Source: Pseudomonas sp. Q2-TVG4-2 (GTDB taxonomy: Bacteria; Pseudomonadota; Gammaproteobacteria; Pseudomonadales; Pseudomonadaceae). From it: a DNA stretch of 64,000 nt. The notes below the pieces were generated by a model. The model ran no database searches, had not been told where the DNA came from, and worked only from the letters and a program-made list of their open reading frames with translations. The first letter of the stretch is position 1; every line of letters starts with the position of its first letter. The stretch spans positions 682,001 to 746,000 of the forward strand of contig NZ_LGLW01000001.1 in NCBI RefSeq assembly GCF_013620795.1. Direction: 5' to 3'. This document shows, piece after piece, positions 16,957-25,505 of the stretch. The position numbers were made by a program, and so were the translations under genes.

Positions 16957-17409
16957 TCAGCCCCGCAGGGCTGACGCGAAGCGTTCCAGCCAGGGCTCGG
17001 CGTCAGTTTCGGGGGTGACCGTTTCACTCGCATCGAGACGCAGCATGTCCTGTACTTCGCGCACGCCGAGTTCGGCAAACAGCTCACGGACCAGTTCACC
17101 GGCACCGCAGAACGTGTCGCCATAGCTGGCGTCGCCCAGCGCGATGACGCCGCCTGGCAAGCCTTGCCAGTCCGGAAACTGATCGCGGATGGCTGAATAC
17201 AGCGGGACGAAGTTATCCGGCAGCTCACCCATGCCAGTAGTGGCAGTCACGACCAGCAGCGCTTGCGGCGCAAACTCGATGACCTGGGCGAGTTGCGCGC
17301 GCGGGTCATGCCAGGTATCGAAGCCGGCCGTCTTCAGCACAGTGGCGGCATGGCGGGCGACGTCTTCGGCTGTGCCGTAGACCGTACCGGAGAGAATGGC
17401 AACTTTCAT
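16957..17409 (-). CDS. flavodoxin (MioC-like)
   Basis: A 150-residue FMN electron carrier. The phosphate loop is SGTVYGTAEDVA (residues 7-18), and VTATTGMGELPDNFVPLY (about 58-75) and ALGDASYGDTFCGAG (about 97-111) form the isoalloxazine-binding loops. MKVAILSG at 17409 is chosen as the start; the frame remains open upstream but codes for an improbable sequence. It resembles MioC more than long-chain flavodoxins, since it lacks the extra strand insertion. It neighbours folM/folX as PA3435 does. It is convergent with acpH. Confidence 0.87.
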   Translation of the reverse strand: MKVAILSGTVYGTAEDVARHAATVLKTAGFDTWHDPRAQLAQVIEFAPQALLVVTATTGMGELPDNFVPLYSAIRDQFPDWQGLPGGVIALGDASYGDTFCGAGELVRELFAELGVREVQDMLRLDASETVTPETDAEPWLERFASALRG

Positions 17410-17654
17410 GGTGAACTCCGTTGCGAAATGAAGCGGACCATTATGCCGCATTGGGCGCATCGTCCTCGCGTGGGCAGTTCTACACTGGCAGAAGTGAGCG
17501 CTGCGACGTGGGAGCAGGGAATTACGCAGCATCAGCGTTGTCGCAAAGGCGAGCCAGACAGCGGATCTCAGGGGGGGGCATCCCCTCGAAGAGCGCACCG
17601 GAGCGACGAAGGCATGGGCAGGCCTGTCCTGCTGCCCTTGAGAGGGAAATCGAG

Positions 17655-18302
17655 ATGCCGAAGAAAACTGTTCTCACCAGCGCCGAGCTGGCATATATAA
17701 ACGAGCTCGTGAGCGGCTCGCCGGTCGAGCCGGGGGAAACGCGGGCCGGCTTTAAACTGGACGGCGGTGATAAAGCCAATGCGCTGCTGTTGCAACTGGC
17801 CGCAAAAGCCAACCTGACACTCGAAGCCGAGCTCGACGACTATTGCATGTCGTTCCCGCTCCAGCTGAACCAGGACGAGTTCCATACGATCCAGTTGCAA
17901 CTCGCACCGCCGACAATCTATGAACGCGGACCGGTGCTCCGGGCCTGGCGCCTGCATCTCGATGAACCGCTGCCGCTGCTCTCCAACGACGGCAACGAGA
18001 CAGCGTTGAGCGTCCATGAACTATCCCCCAATGGCCTGTTGGTAGACCCCGGTCCTAAGCACAAGGCGCCCAAACATCTTCACCTGCGCCTGGCGCTCCC
18101 GGGCGAGGCCTCACTCGAAGTCGACGCGCACCGGGTCCGCGATACCGAAGACGGAATGACCGCCTACGAGGTCGAATATCCACAGGACAAAGATGCCGAA
18201 CGCATCCGCTCGTATCTGTATGAGCAGCATCAACGACTACACCCAGAGCTTCAGCCAGAGCTCCCCGACGAGGTGCTCGCCGACGCACCCGAGCGCTCCT
18301 AG
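17655..18302 (+). CDS. PilZ domain-containing protein
   Basis: A 215-residue protein. The C-terminal half has a PilZ-like beta-barrel with LSVHELSPNGLLVDPGP (D/N-x-S-x-x-G type motif at about 118-127) and LRLALPGEASLEVDAHRVR. The N-terminal half (about 40-110) may be a YcgR-like second barrel or an independent domain. The RxxxR partner is not obvious, so c-di-GMP binding is uncertain. The ATG at 17655 has GAGGG about nine bases upstream; the frame is open further upstream but with unlikely sequence. It is divergent from the flavodoxin gene. Confidence 0.7.
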   Translation: MPKKTVLTSAELAYINELVSGSPVEPGETRAGFKLDGGDKANALLLQLAAKANLTLEAELDDYCMSFPLQLNQDEFHTIQLQLAPPTIYERGPVLRAWRLHLDEPLPLLSNDGNETALSVHELSPNGLLVDPGPKHKAPKHLHLRLALPGEASLEVDAHRVRDTEDGMTAYEVEYPQDKDAERIRSYLYEQHQRLHPELQPELPDEVLADAPERS

Positions 18303-18460
18303 CCACATAATTTGCTCAGCTTGTCGCAAGCCAAGCGAAAGCCATGACGCGCTGTGACCCGTAAGTGCCGTGGCGGGTACCTGGTGTAAGCTGGCAGGCC
18401 ACGTATTCCGGCCTCAGATGAGCCGTGTACGACATTCAACCTTCGATTTCCTGTGAATCC

Positions 18461-19171
18461 ATGACCGAGCCAACGGCCCCGATCCTGATTACCGGCGCCA
18501 GCCAGCGCATTGGCTTGCATTGCGCCGAGCGCCTGCTTGATGACGGGCAGCCCGTGATCATCAGCTACCGCACACCGCGAGCAAGCCTCGATCGGCTGCG
18601 CGAGCGAGGTGCCGTGACGTTGCCGGCGGACTTTTCCGGCGCTCCCGGCATTCATGCCTTTATCGCTGCATTGAAACAGCAGACCCGCACGCTGCGCGCG
18701 ATTGTCCACAACGCATCGGACTGGCATATCGAGACACCGGGACAAGAAGCCGAAGTGTTCCAGCGTATGTTCGAGGTACACATGCTCGCGCCCTACCTGA
18801 TCAACCTTCATTGCGCCGAGCTGCTGCAACACGGTGGCCCGGCGGACATCATCCACATCGGTGACGATGTCACCCGTGTCGGCAGCAAAAAGCACATCGC
18901 CTATGCCGCCAGCAAAGCCGGGCTGGACAATCTCACGCTTTCATTTGCGGCTCGTCTGGCGCCGGCCATCAAGGTCAACGGCATAGCCCCGGCCCTGATA
19001 CAGTTCAACGAAGGCGACGATGACGAATATCGACGCAAGGCGCTGGCGAAATCCTCGCTGGGTATCGAACCCGGCGCTGAAGTGGTCTACCAGAGTCTGC
19101 GCTATCTGCTGGATAATCCCTATGTCACCGGCACCACGCTGGCCGTCAATGGTGGCCGTCACCTGATTTGA
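18461..19171 (+). CDS. folM: dihydromonapterin reductase FolM
   Basis: Short-chain dehydrogenase that reduces dihydromonapterin (and dihydrofolate weakly) with NADPH, giving tetrahydromonapterin, the cofactor of phenylalanine hydroxylase in pseudomonads. Of 236 residues, the Rossmann motif is [17 protein letters not shown] (about 8-25), the catalytic YxxxK is YAASKAG (about 148), and [18 protein letters not shown] and [14 protein letters not shown] are FolM-typical. The start MTEPTAP is chosen by homology to SDR N-termini, since no strong ribosome-binding site is visible. folX follows after 16 bases. Confidence 0.92.
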   Translation: MTEPTAPILITGASQRIGLHCAERLLDDGQPVIISYRTPRASLDRLRERGAVTLPADFSGAPGIHAFIAALKQQTRTLRAIVHNASDWHIETPGQEAEVFQRMFEVHMLAPYLINLHCAELLQHGGPADIIHIGDDVTRVGSKKHIAYAASKAGLDNLTLSFAARLAPAIKVNGIAPALIQFNEGDDDEYRRKALAKSSLGIEPGAEVVYQSLRYLLDNPYVTGTTLAVNGGRHLI

Positions 19172-19187
19172 TACGCGAAGGAATCCC

Positions 19188-19562
19188 ATGCCCCGATTGG
19201 AACCCGCTATGGCGCGCATCCGCGTCAAAGACCTGCGACTACGTACCTTCATCGGCATCAAGGAAGAGGAAATTCTCAACAGGCAGGATGTGTTGATCAA
19301 TCTGACGATGCTCTATCCCGCAGCCGACGCCGTGCGCGACAACGACATCGAGCATGCGCTGAACTACCGCACCATCACCAAGGCGATCATCCAGCACGTC
19401 GAAGACAATCGCTTCGCCCTTCTCGAGCGGCTCACCCAGGAGATCCTCGACCTGGTCATGGCGCATCCGCAAGTACGCTACGCCGAAGTCGAAGTCGACA
19501 AGCCCCACGCCCTGCGCTTCGCCGAATCGGTGTCGATCACCCTGGCCGCGCACCGCGACTGA
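19188..19562 (+). CDS. folX: dihydroneopterin triphosphate 2'-epimerase
   Basis: Converts dihydroneopterin triphosphate to dihydromonapterin triphosphate, upstream of FolM. The 124 residues match the FolB/FolX fold: [25 protein letters not shown], then [29 protein letters not shown] and [17 protein letters not shown]. The N-terminal MARIRVKDL extension and KPHALRFA favour FolX over FolB. AAGGA lies six bases before the ATG at 19188. In P. aeruginosa a GTP cyclohydrolase gene sits between folM and folX; here the gap is only 16 bases and it is absent. Confidence 0.92.
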   Translation: MPRLEPAMARIRVKDLRLRTFIGIKEEEILNRQDVLINLTMLYPAADAVRDNDIEHALNYRTITKAIIQHVEDNRFALLERLTQEILDLVMAHPQVRYAEVEVDKPHALRFAESVSITLAAHRD

Positions 19563-19571
19563 ATCGCTCCA

Positions 19572-19943
19572 TCAGTCTCTGCCGTAGGCCAGGGTGGTCA
19601 TCAGCGCCCGATCGCCGCTGCGGGCATCAAGTCGGGTGTGCTGGATAACCACCGGCACGCTGGAGACGAACACGCTGGCGTAATCAGTCTCGCGCGGCAC
19701 CGCCTTCGGGGTGTTCAGGTCATCGAAACGAAGATGCAGGGTTCGCCGTGCAGGTACCCGTATTTCGTATGGGCCGACCGGCTCGCGATCAGCGAAGTAC
19801 AACGTCAGCTCGATTTCCGCCTCCAGCGGTCCGGTATTGAGAATGCAGGCCGTCTCGTGGCTGCGCAGCGCTGGTTCGTCGGGCTTCGGCCCCAGCGCGG
19901 GCAGATAGCCTTCGGCAATTACCCAATGTCTTTTTCCGATCAC
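19572..19943 (-). CDS. sensory rhodopsin transducer family protein (ASRT-like)
   Basis: A 123-residue protein resembling Anabaena sensory rhodopsin transducer along its length. Recognisable segments are RHWVIAEGYLPALGP, SHETACILNTGPLEAEIELTLYFADREPVGPYEIRVPARRTLHLRFDDLN, DYASVFVSSVPVVIQHTRLD and TLAYG. The family forms a soluble beta-sandwich tetramer that in Anabaena interacts with the rhodopsin, but homologues occur widely without rhodopsins and some may bind sugars. No rhodopsin gene is in the window. GAGGAG lies ten bases upstream of the ATG and seven from an adjoining GTG, so the start may be three bases earlier. Confidence 0.88.
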   Translation of the reverse strand: MIGKRHWVIAEGYLPALGPKPDEPALRSHETACILNTGPLEAEIELTLYFADREPVGPYEIRVPARRTLHLRFDDLNTPKAVPRETDYASVFVSSVPVVIQHTRLDARSGDRALMTTLAYGRD

Positions 19944-20091
19944 ATCCCGTCTCCTCGGCTGCGGACGACCGGTTGGCCATCCCTTTCAGCGGAGACGGGC
20001 AAGCGCGATAAAGTTCCCCGCCGCCATCTGGCTCAGGGCACGCGTCAAGGTTATGATCCCGCCCACGTCTGCAACGCCGAGACCCAGCAAA

Positions 20092-20385
20092 ATGAATGAT
20101 CAAGAACGCACCGAACTCGAAGCCGCCGCCTTTCGCCGCCTGGTCCAGCATCTGCGCAGTCGCCCGGACGCGCAGAACATCGACCTGATGAACCTGGCCG
20201 GCTTCTGCCGCAACTGCCTGTCGAAGTGGTACAAGGCTGCCGCCGATGACCTGGATATTGAAGTCAGCATCGACGAAGCTCGCGAAGAGGTCTATGGCAT
20301 GCCCTACACCGAATGGAAAAAGCGCTACCAGAAGGACGCAACGCCAGAGCAACAGGCCACCTTCGACAAGAGTCAGAAGCCATGA
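20092..20385 (+). CDS. DUF1244 domain-containing protein
   Basis: A 97-residue helical protein with the DUF1244 signature: AAAFRRLVQHLRSRPDAQNIDLMNLAGFCRNCLSKWY, followed by YGMPYTEWKKRYQKDAT. The conserved Cys-x-x-Cys (FCRNCLSKW) could bind a metal. The function is unknown. MNDQERTEL is taken as the start. The stop overlaps the start of the HopJ gene by four bases (ATGA), so the two are coupled. Confidence 0.85.
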   Translation: MNDQERTELEAAAFRRLVQHLRSRPDAQNIDLMNLAGFCRNCLSKWYKAAADDLDIEVSIDEAREEVYGMPYTEWKKRYQKDATPEQQATFDKSQKP

Positions 20386-20741
20386 CCGATCTCAGGGATT
20401 TTCGCGCCAGCTTGCGCAACCGTAACCATCACTTCAGCGAGACATTGGCGTTCATCGCCAGCGCCTATGACTATCAGCCAAGCCGCTTCTTCAATGGCAA
20501 CGTAGAAAATGCCGCCGGAGAAAACGAAGGCTCGTGTAAGGCGCTCGGGCTGGCCGTACTGGAAGGATTCACCACCGAGGAGGCGCTACTGGCGTTCGGT
20601 GAACATTATCAATCGGTCCTGGAGAATCCCAGCGGAACCGACCATCGCAACATCCGCGCCCTGATGGAAACGGGGCTGCCGGGTGTGCGCTTCGATCAGC
20701 AGCCGTTGCGGCGCAAACCGATCAATTTCGACGAGAAATAA
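20382..20741 (+). CDS. HopJ-family protein
   Basis: A 119-residue protein of the HopJ type III effector family (PF08888). The signature reads HHFSETLAFIASAYDYQPSRFFNGNVENAAGENEGSCKALGLAVLEGFTTEEALLAFGEHY, covering residues 13-75. Despite the name, chromosomal homologues are widespread in non-pathogens and probably housekeeping; no type III secretion gene is nearby. It overlaps the DUF1244 gene by an ATGA junction. The name is by family only. Confidence 0.87.
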   Translation: MTDLRDFRASLRNRNHHFSETLAFIASAYDYQPSRFFNGNVENAAGENEGSCKALGLAVLEGFTTEEALLAFGEHYQSVLENPSGTDHRNIRALMETGLPGVRFDQQPLRRKPINFDEK

Positions 20742-20957
20742 AAAGAGGGCCTGCCAGGCACTTGGGGAAGGCTTGATAGCGGACGGCCCTAAACCAAAGA
20801 GGCGTTTTCCAGGCCAAGTCCGATCATCTGGCGCAACGTTGGCCATTGCGAAGTCTCGATTGCCTGGATAGGCGATCCCTATCGGGCAATTCTGGCAGTC
20901 GCCGGGCTTTTCCCACCGCAACAAAGCCGGTAAGGTCCGGACCGGTTTCCTTCGAGT

Positions 20958-21722
20958 ATGCCTATGCCCATCGCTGCCCTTTCCGGCCCGCAGTACCTGC
21001 GTGAAGGTCTGAAGCTTATCCTGAGCCCAGGTTTACGACTGTTCGTCATCTTGCCGCTGACGGTAAACCTGCTGCTGTTCAGCGGGCTCGTCTACCTCGC
21101 CCTGCGTCAGTTTGGTGGGTGGGTCGATGCCTTCATGCCGAGCCTGCCCGAGTGGCTGACGTTTCTGGAATATATCCTCTGGCCGCTGTTCGTGATCTTG
21201 GTGGTGTTGATGGTGTTTTTCACCTTCACCATGCTCGCTAACATCATCGCCGCTCCGTTCAACGGCTTTCTTGCCGAGAAGGTCGAAACGGTCGCGCGGG
21301 GCGAGGACAGCTCGCCACCGTTCAGCTGGGCCGAATTGCTGGCGATGCTGCCACGCACCATCGGCCGTGAGGCGCGCAAGCTGGCCTATTTCGCACCGCG
21401 GGCGCTGGCATTGCTGATTCTGAGCTTCATCCCAGTGGCCAACCTTTTCGCCGCGCCGCTGTGGCTGTTGTTCGGCGTCTGGATGATGGCGGTGCAATAC
21501 ATCGATTATCCAGCGGACAACAACAAGATGAGCTGGGCCGAGATGATGGTCTGGTTGCGTCAACGGCGCTGGAAGAGCCTGAGTTTCGGTGCGGTGACTT
21601 ACGCCGCGCTACTCATACCGGTGCTGAACTTGCTGATCATGCCGGCGGCGGTGGCTGGCGCAACCCTGTTCTGGGTGCGCGAAGGCGGCAGGAAGTATCC
21701 GGTGCCCGTCGCCGACCAGTGA
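20958..21722 (+). CDS. cysZ: sulfate transporter CysZ
   Basis: Inner-membrane protein for sulfate uptake feeding cysteine synthesis. The 254 residues contain about four to six hydrophobic segments ([113 protein letters not shown]). [12 protein letters not shown] and [10 protein letters not shown] are CysZ hallmarks. An alternative ATG lies six bases downstream. The promoter region contains a GGTCCGGACC palindrome (20935-20944) of unknown role. Confidence 0.93.
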   Translation: MPMPIAALSGPQYLREGLKLILSPGLRLFVILPLTVNLLLFSGLVYLALRQFGGWVDAFMPSLPEWLTFLEYILWPLFVILVVLMVFFTFTMLANIIAAPFNGFLAEKVETVARGEDSSPPFSWAELLAMLPRTIGREARKLAYFAPRALALLILSFIPVANLFAAPLWLLFGVWMMAVQYIDYPADNNKMSWAEMMVWLRQRRWKSLSFGAVTYAALLIPVLNLLIMPAAVAGATLFWVREGGRKYPVPVADQ

Positions 21723-21777
21723 ACTGCGAACCACAGGGGTGTCTAGATTTGAACACCCTTGGTTCAGGAGTCCCGCA

Positions 21778-22389
21778 ATGGCGCTTTCCGCCCTGGCTAT
21801 CAACTGCACGCTCAAACCATCCTCCAACGCCTCTTCCTGCGGTCTGCTGCTGAGCCAGGCTGAACGTGAGCTGGAAAAGCTCGGAGTCACCTGCGAGCAG
21901 ATACGCGCCGTGGATTTCAACATTAAACCGGGCGTGACGTCTGATGAGGGAGCGGGCGACGACTGGCCGGCGATCCGTGAAAAGATCCTCGCGGCCGATA
22001 TTTTGTTGCTGGGCACGCCCATCTGGCTGGGACACCCATCCAGTATCTGTCAGCGGGTGCTTGAGCGACTCGATGCATTTCTCGGCGAAGTGGACGACCA
22101 GCAGCGGATGGTCTCCTACGGTCGGATTGCGTGCGTAGCCGTGGTTGGCAATGAGGATGGCGCCCACCATGTGGTGGCCGAGCTCTATCAGGGGCTGAAT
22201 GACGTAGGTTTCACCATTCCCGCCAATGGCTGTACCTACTGGGTCGGGCAGGCGATGGGCTCGATCGACTACAAGGACGTGGACGATCCCGGCGAGAAGA
22301 TCGCCAAGACCAACGCGATGCTGGCACGCAACGCGGTGCATCTGGCGACACTGCTCAAGCAGTCCGGCTACCCCGGCGCGTCGGAGTAG
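21778..22389 (+). CDS. NAD(P)H-dependent FMN reductase / flavodoxin-fold protein
   Basis: A 203-residue flavodoxin-like oxidoreductase. The N-terminal INCTLKPSSNASSCGLLL loop (8-25) is the FMN phosphate site; LLLGTPIWLGHPSSICQRVLERL (about 75-97) is the second flavin loop, as in WrbA/iron-sulfur flavoproteins. VAVVGNEDGAHHVVAELYQGLNDVGFTIPANGCTYWVG follows. Start at 21778 because AGGAG lies seven bases upstream. Substrate unknown; it likely reduces FMN or quinones in the cytoplasm. Confidence 0.85.
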   Translation: MALSALAINCTLKPSSNASSCGLLLSQAERELEKLGVTCEQIRAVDFNIKPGVTSDEGAGDDWPAIREKILAADILLLGTPIWLGHPSSICQRVLERLDAFLGEVDDQQRMVSYGRIACVAVVGNEDGAHHVVAELYQGLNDVGFTIPANGCTYWVGQAMGSIDYKDVDDPGEKIAKTNAMLARNAVHLATLLKQSGYPGASE

Positions 22390-22503
22390 CGCCCGGGATA
22401 GGCGATGCCATGCCGCGCTTCACCAGGCTTGCAGACCCATCCCGCAACAGCGAGTCGAGCAGTGAGCCGACCGTCGTTACCGGATGGATGCTTACAAACC
22501 CGA

Positions 22504-23613
22504 TCAAGCCAGAGTCTTCAGCGCCTCGCGGCTGAACGGCAGAATATCCTGCATGCGCCCTTCGCGGACTTTCAGTGCCCAGTCGGGATCGCAGATCAGG
22601 GCGCGCCCCACCGCGACCAAGTCGAACTCCTCCTTGTTCAGGCGCTCAAGCAGGCCTTCGATATTGGCCGGCTGCGCCACCTTGTCGGTCTTGACCATGA
22701 ACTGAAGGAATTCGCCATCCAGGCCTACGCTGCCGACGGTAATCGTCGGTTTGCCGGTCAGCTGGCGGGTCCAGCCCGCCAGATTGAGGTCCGAGCCTTC
22801 GAACTCCGACTCCCAGAAACGGCGCGTCGAGCAATGAAAGATGTCTACACCCGCCGCCGACAGCGGCGCGAGAAACTCACCCAGCGCTTCCGGTGTGGCC
22901 ACCAGGCGTGCGGTGTAGTCCTGCTGCTTCCACTGCGAGAAGCGGAAGATGATCGGGAAGTTCGGGCCCACCGCTGCCCGCACGGTCTCGATCAGCTCGA
23001 TCGCGAAGCGTGAGCGATTGGCCAGGCTGCCACCGTATTCATCGGTGCGCTGATTGCTGCCCTCCCAGAAGAACTGGTCGATCAGATAACCATGAGCGCC
23101 ATGGATCTCGACGCCATCCATGCCAATGGCCTTGGCATCGACAGCGGCCTGGGCAAACGCGGTGGTCACGTCCTGGATATCCTGCTTGGTCATACCATGC
23201 ACGACGACCTGGCCGTCCTTGCACTTCTCCATCGGCCCGTATCCCACCACCTCCGGCTCCGGCTCGGTGCCCTTGCGGCGCACGTTGCCTACGTGCCAGA
23301 GCTGCGGAACGATCTTTCCGCCTGCGCCATGTACGGCCTCGACCACAGCCTTCCAGCCAGCCAGAGCGTCCTCACCGTAAAAGCGTGGCACTTGCGGATA
23401 GCCATTGGCGGCCTCGTGACCCACCGTAGTGCCCTCTGTAATGATCAACCCGACGCCTGAAGCGGCACGCCGGCGGTAGTACTCGACGACGTCTGCGGTT
23501 GGCACACCCTTCGGAGAGAAGGAACGGGTCATCGGCGCCATTACCACACGCGTCGGCAGTTGCAGGCTGCCGAGCTGGAAAGGCTGAAACAGGGCGTTTA
23601 CGGCTGCGGTCAT
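22504..23613 (-). CDS. Old Yellow Enzyme-family NADH:flavin oxidoreductase (NemA-like)
   Basis: A 369-residue FMN ene-reductase that reduces electrophilic alkenes, maleimides or nitro-compounds. Features are RVVMAPMTRSFSPKGVPT (FMN-binding, about 22-39), GLIITEGTTVG, and the substrate/FMN motif VEIHGAHGYLIDQFFWEGSNQRTDEYGGS (about 168-197) with His, Asn-type partner replaced by His171-Gly-Ala-His174 as in many members. ALICDPDWALKVREG closes the barrel. GGAG lies about seven bases before the ATG. It follows the TetR gene after 66 bases; that gap contains an operator-like site also found upstream of tetR. Confidence 0.93.
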   Translation of the reverse strand: MTAAVNALFQPFQLGSLQLPTRVVMAPMTRSFSPKGVPTADVVEYYRRRAASGVGLIITEGTTVGHEAANGYPQVPRFYGEDALAGWKAVVEAVHGAGGKIVPQLWHVGNVRRKGTEPEPEVVGYGPMEKCKDGQVVVHGMTKQDIQDVTTAFAQAAVDAKAIGMDGVEIHGAHGYLIDQFFWEGSNQRTDEYGGSLANRSRFAIELIETVRAAVGPNFPIIFRFSQWKQQDYTARLVATPEALGEFLAPLSAAGVDIFHCSTRRFWESEFEGSDLNLAGWTRQLTGKPTITVGSVGLDGEFLQFMVKTDKVAQPANIEGLLERLNKEEFDLVAVGRALICDPDWALKVREGRMQDILPFSREALKTLA

Positions 23614-23645
23614 GGTTGTCTCCTTTGTTGATCATGGATGTTAAA

Positions 23646-23657
23646 GCGACCGGTCAT
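23646..23657. promoter_or_regulatory. putative TetR operator upstream of the OYE gene
   Basis: On the minus strand it reads ATGACCGGTCGC, with an eight-base palindrome GACCGGTC at its centre (23648-23655). The same 11 bases ATGACCGGTCG recur upstream of the tetR gene. It lies 33-44 bases upstream of the OYE start codon. Confidence 0.6.
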
Positions 23658-23679
23658 CTCACCGCTCGCCACAAAAGAA

Positions 23680-24276
23680 TCAGCGAAGCGTCAGTAGACG
23701 CTCCAGCTGGGTCAGGAAAACGTCCAGCGGCACGACACTGCGGCCCACTTTCATGCGCAGCAGGGCACCCTCCCAGGCATTGCCGATGAACTCGGCAAGC
23801 GCCTGGCAATCGGTAGTCGGATCGATTTCACCGGCATCCTGAGCTTGCTCGAGACACGCAGCCAGCACCTCGACGGAACGCAGCAGAATGACCTCAACCC
23901 GGCGCCCGATCGGTTGCGACAGCTCGGCCATCTCGAAACTGAGGCTGCCAATGAAACAGTGATATTCCGGGCACGCCTGGCGAGCGAAATGAGCGACCAG
24001 CTCAGCGTAATGACCGAGGATTCGCTCACGCGGGCTCAACGCTGTATTGGCAAGCGCAGCCTGGTCGCGCTCCAAACGTGGCGTATAGAGATGGTCCAGC
24101 GCCTGCAGGGCGAAATCTTCCTTGCTGGCGAAGTAGTGATAGAAGGATCCCTTGGGGATGCCAGCGGCCTGGACGATTTCCAGCACGCCGGTGCCGTGAT
24201 AACCACGACGGGTCATCACCTGCGCGCCTTTGGCCAGGATCAGTTCGCGCTTGTCGATTCGAGCTCGGCTGTTCAT
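23680..24276 (-). CDS. TetR-family regulator (NemR/AcuR-like)
   Basis: A 198-residue repressor. The N-terminal helix-turn-helix is ILAKGAQVMTRRGYHGTGVLEIVQAAGIPKGSFYHYFASKEDFALQAL (about 12-60), and the C-terminal ligand domain carries cysteines (CPEY, ACLEQ) of the kind NemR uses to sense electrophiles. The start is MNSRARID at 24276 or MLGFMN at 24288; neither has a clear ribosome-binding site, so a short leader is possible. It is probably autoregulated and controls the downstream OYE gene through the shared ATGACCGGTCG sites. Confidence 0.88.
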   Translation of the reverse strand: MNSRARIDKRELILAKGAQVMTRRGYHGTGVLEIVQAAGIPKGSFYHYFASKEDFALQALDHLYTPRLERDQAALANTALSPRERILGHYAELVAHFARQACPEYHCFIGSLSFEMAELSQPIGRRVEVILLRSVEVLAACLEQAQDAGEIDPTTDCQALAEFIGNAWEGALLRMKVGRSVVPLDVFLTQLERLLTLR

Positions 24277-24288
24277 GAAACCGAGCAT

Positions 24289-24300
24289 ATGACCGGTCGT
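24289..24300. promoter_or_regulatory. putative TetR operator upstream of tetR
   Basis: ATGACCGGTCGT on the plus strand, centred on the palindrome GACCGGTC (24291-24298). It lies 13-24 bases upstream of the ATG at 24276, where repressor binding would block transcription start. It matches the site at 23646-23657. Confidence 0.6.
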
Positions 24301-24433
24301 CTCGTGCGAACAGCACCATCCATGGCGCTTATGGCGTCGCCATGATTCAGCAATAACAAGTGCGACAGGGTGTGAGGTGGTCGGTAAGAAACAGACGCAG
24401 CGGCAGATACCGCTGCGCAACGCGAGGTGGGCG

Positions 24434-24916
24434 TCAGGCGAGTGCGCTTTCGATCGCCTGGATCAACGCCGGATCATCCGGAGCAGTCCGAGGTGAGAAG
24501 CGCGCCAGTACGCGACCGTCCTTGTCGACGAGAAACTTCTCGAAGTTCCAGGTGATGTCACCGGGAAAATCAGCCCCTTCGCCTGCCAACAGACGGTACA
24601 GCGGATGACGTTGCGGGCCGTTGACCTCGAGCTTGCCACTCAGCGGAAAAGTGATGCCATAGTTCTCGTTGCAGAACTGCAGAATCTCCGCGTCGCTGCC
24701 GGGCTCCTGCGCGGCGAACTGATTGCATGGAATGCCAAGCACTCCGAAGCCACGATCCTGATAACGCTGATGCAGTGTTTGCAGGCCCGCATACTGAGGG
24801 GTCAACCCGCATTCGGACGCCACATTGACCACCAGCGTCAGCTGATTTCTCAGCGCCGCAAGGGGCAGCTCCTGGCCAGCGAGGCCGGGTAGAACCAACT
24901 CGTGGAACGCGCTCAT
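24434..24916 (-). CDS. glutathione peroxidase-family thiol peroxidase
   Basis: A 160-residue peroxidase using Cys in place of selenocysteine. The peroxidatic Cys36 lies in VNVASECGLTPQY; the conserved Gln is in GIPCNQFAAQEPG (about 70) and the Trp-Asn in ITWNFEKFLVDKDG (about 122). Cys64 in IPCNQF could be resolving or structural. Such bacterial enzymes usually take electrons from thioredoxin. It is upstream of slyD on the minus strand, as PA0838 lies by PA0837. Confidence 0.93.
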   Translation of the reverse strand: MSAFHELVLPGLAGQELPLAALRNQLTLVVNVASECGLTPQYAGLQTLHQRYQDRGFGVLGIPCNQFAAQEPGSDAEILQFCNENYGITFPLSGKLEVNGPQRHPLYRLLAGEGADFPGDITWNFEKFLVDKDGRVLARFSPRTAPDDPALIQAIESALA

Positions 24917-25019
24917 TCTCTCTTCTCCAGAGGGTAAAAAAGCGCTCCGGTATTACCGAAGCGCTTCCATCGGCCGATCATCTCGATCGAGCCTTGCCAC
25001 CCGCCTTGCGGCGAGCGAA

Positions 25020-25505
25020 TCAGTGCTGGTGGCCACCTTCGCCATGGACGTGGCCATGAGCGACTTCTTCTTCGCTGGCATCACGTACGTCGACGATCTT
25101 GACCTCGAAGTTCAGACGCTGGCCGGCCAGCGGATGGTTGCCGTCGACAATCACGTCATCACCTTCAACGTCACGGATGGTGACGATCTGCATGCCACCG
25201 TCCGGACCGGACGCGTGGAACTGCATACCTACTTCTAGCTCGTCGACACCCTCGAACATGGTGCGATTGAGAGTAGCGACCAGCTCCGGGCTGTACTCGC
25301 CGTAGGCATCTTGCGGCTCGATGGCGACCTTCACTTCATCACCGCCCTGCTTGCCTTCCAGGGCTCTTTCCAACCCGGCGATGATGTTGCCTGCACCGTG
25401 CAGGTAGACCAGCGGCGCGCCGCCGGCCGAGCTGTCGATCACCTCACCGGCGTCGTTGGTGAGTGTGTAGTCGATTGACACAGCCTTGTTCGCGGCAATT
25501 TGCAT
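25020..25505 (-). CDS. slyD: FKBP-type peptidyl-prolyl isomerase SlyD
   Basis: Cytoplasmic foldase and metal (nickel) chaperone. The 161 residues begin MQIAANKAVSIDYTLTNDAGEVIDSS, then PLVYLHGAGNIIAGLERALEGKQGGDEVKVAIEPQDAYGEY, the FKBP core split by the insert-in-flap domain (about 70-125). The C-terminus is His-rich (HGHVHGEGGHQH), suited to metal binding, though shorter than in E. coli. Divergent from ackA. Confidence 0.95.
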   Translation of the reverse strand: MQIAANKAVSIDYTLTNDAGEVIDSSAGGAPLVYLHGAGNIIAGLERALEGKQGGDEVKVAIEPQDAYGEYSPELVATLNRTMFEGVDELEVGMQFHASGPDGGMQIVTIRDVEGDDVIVDGNHPLAGQRLNFEVKIVDVRDASEEEVAHGHVHGEGGHQH

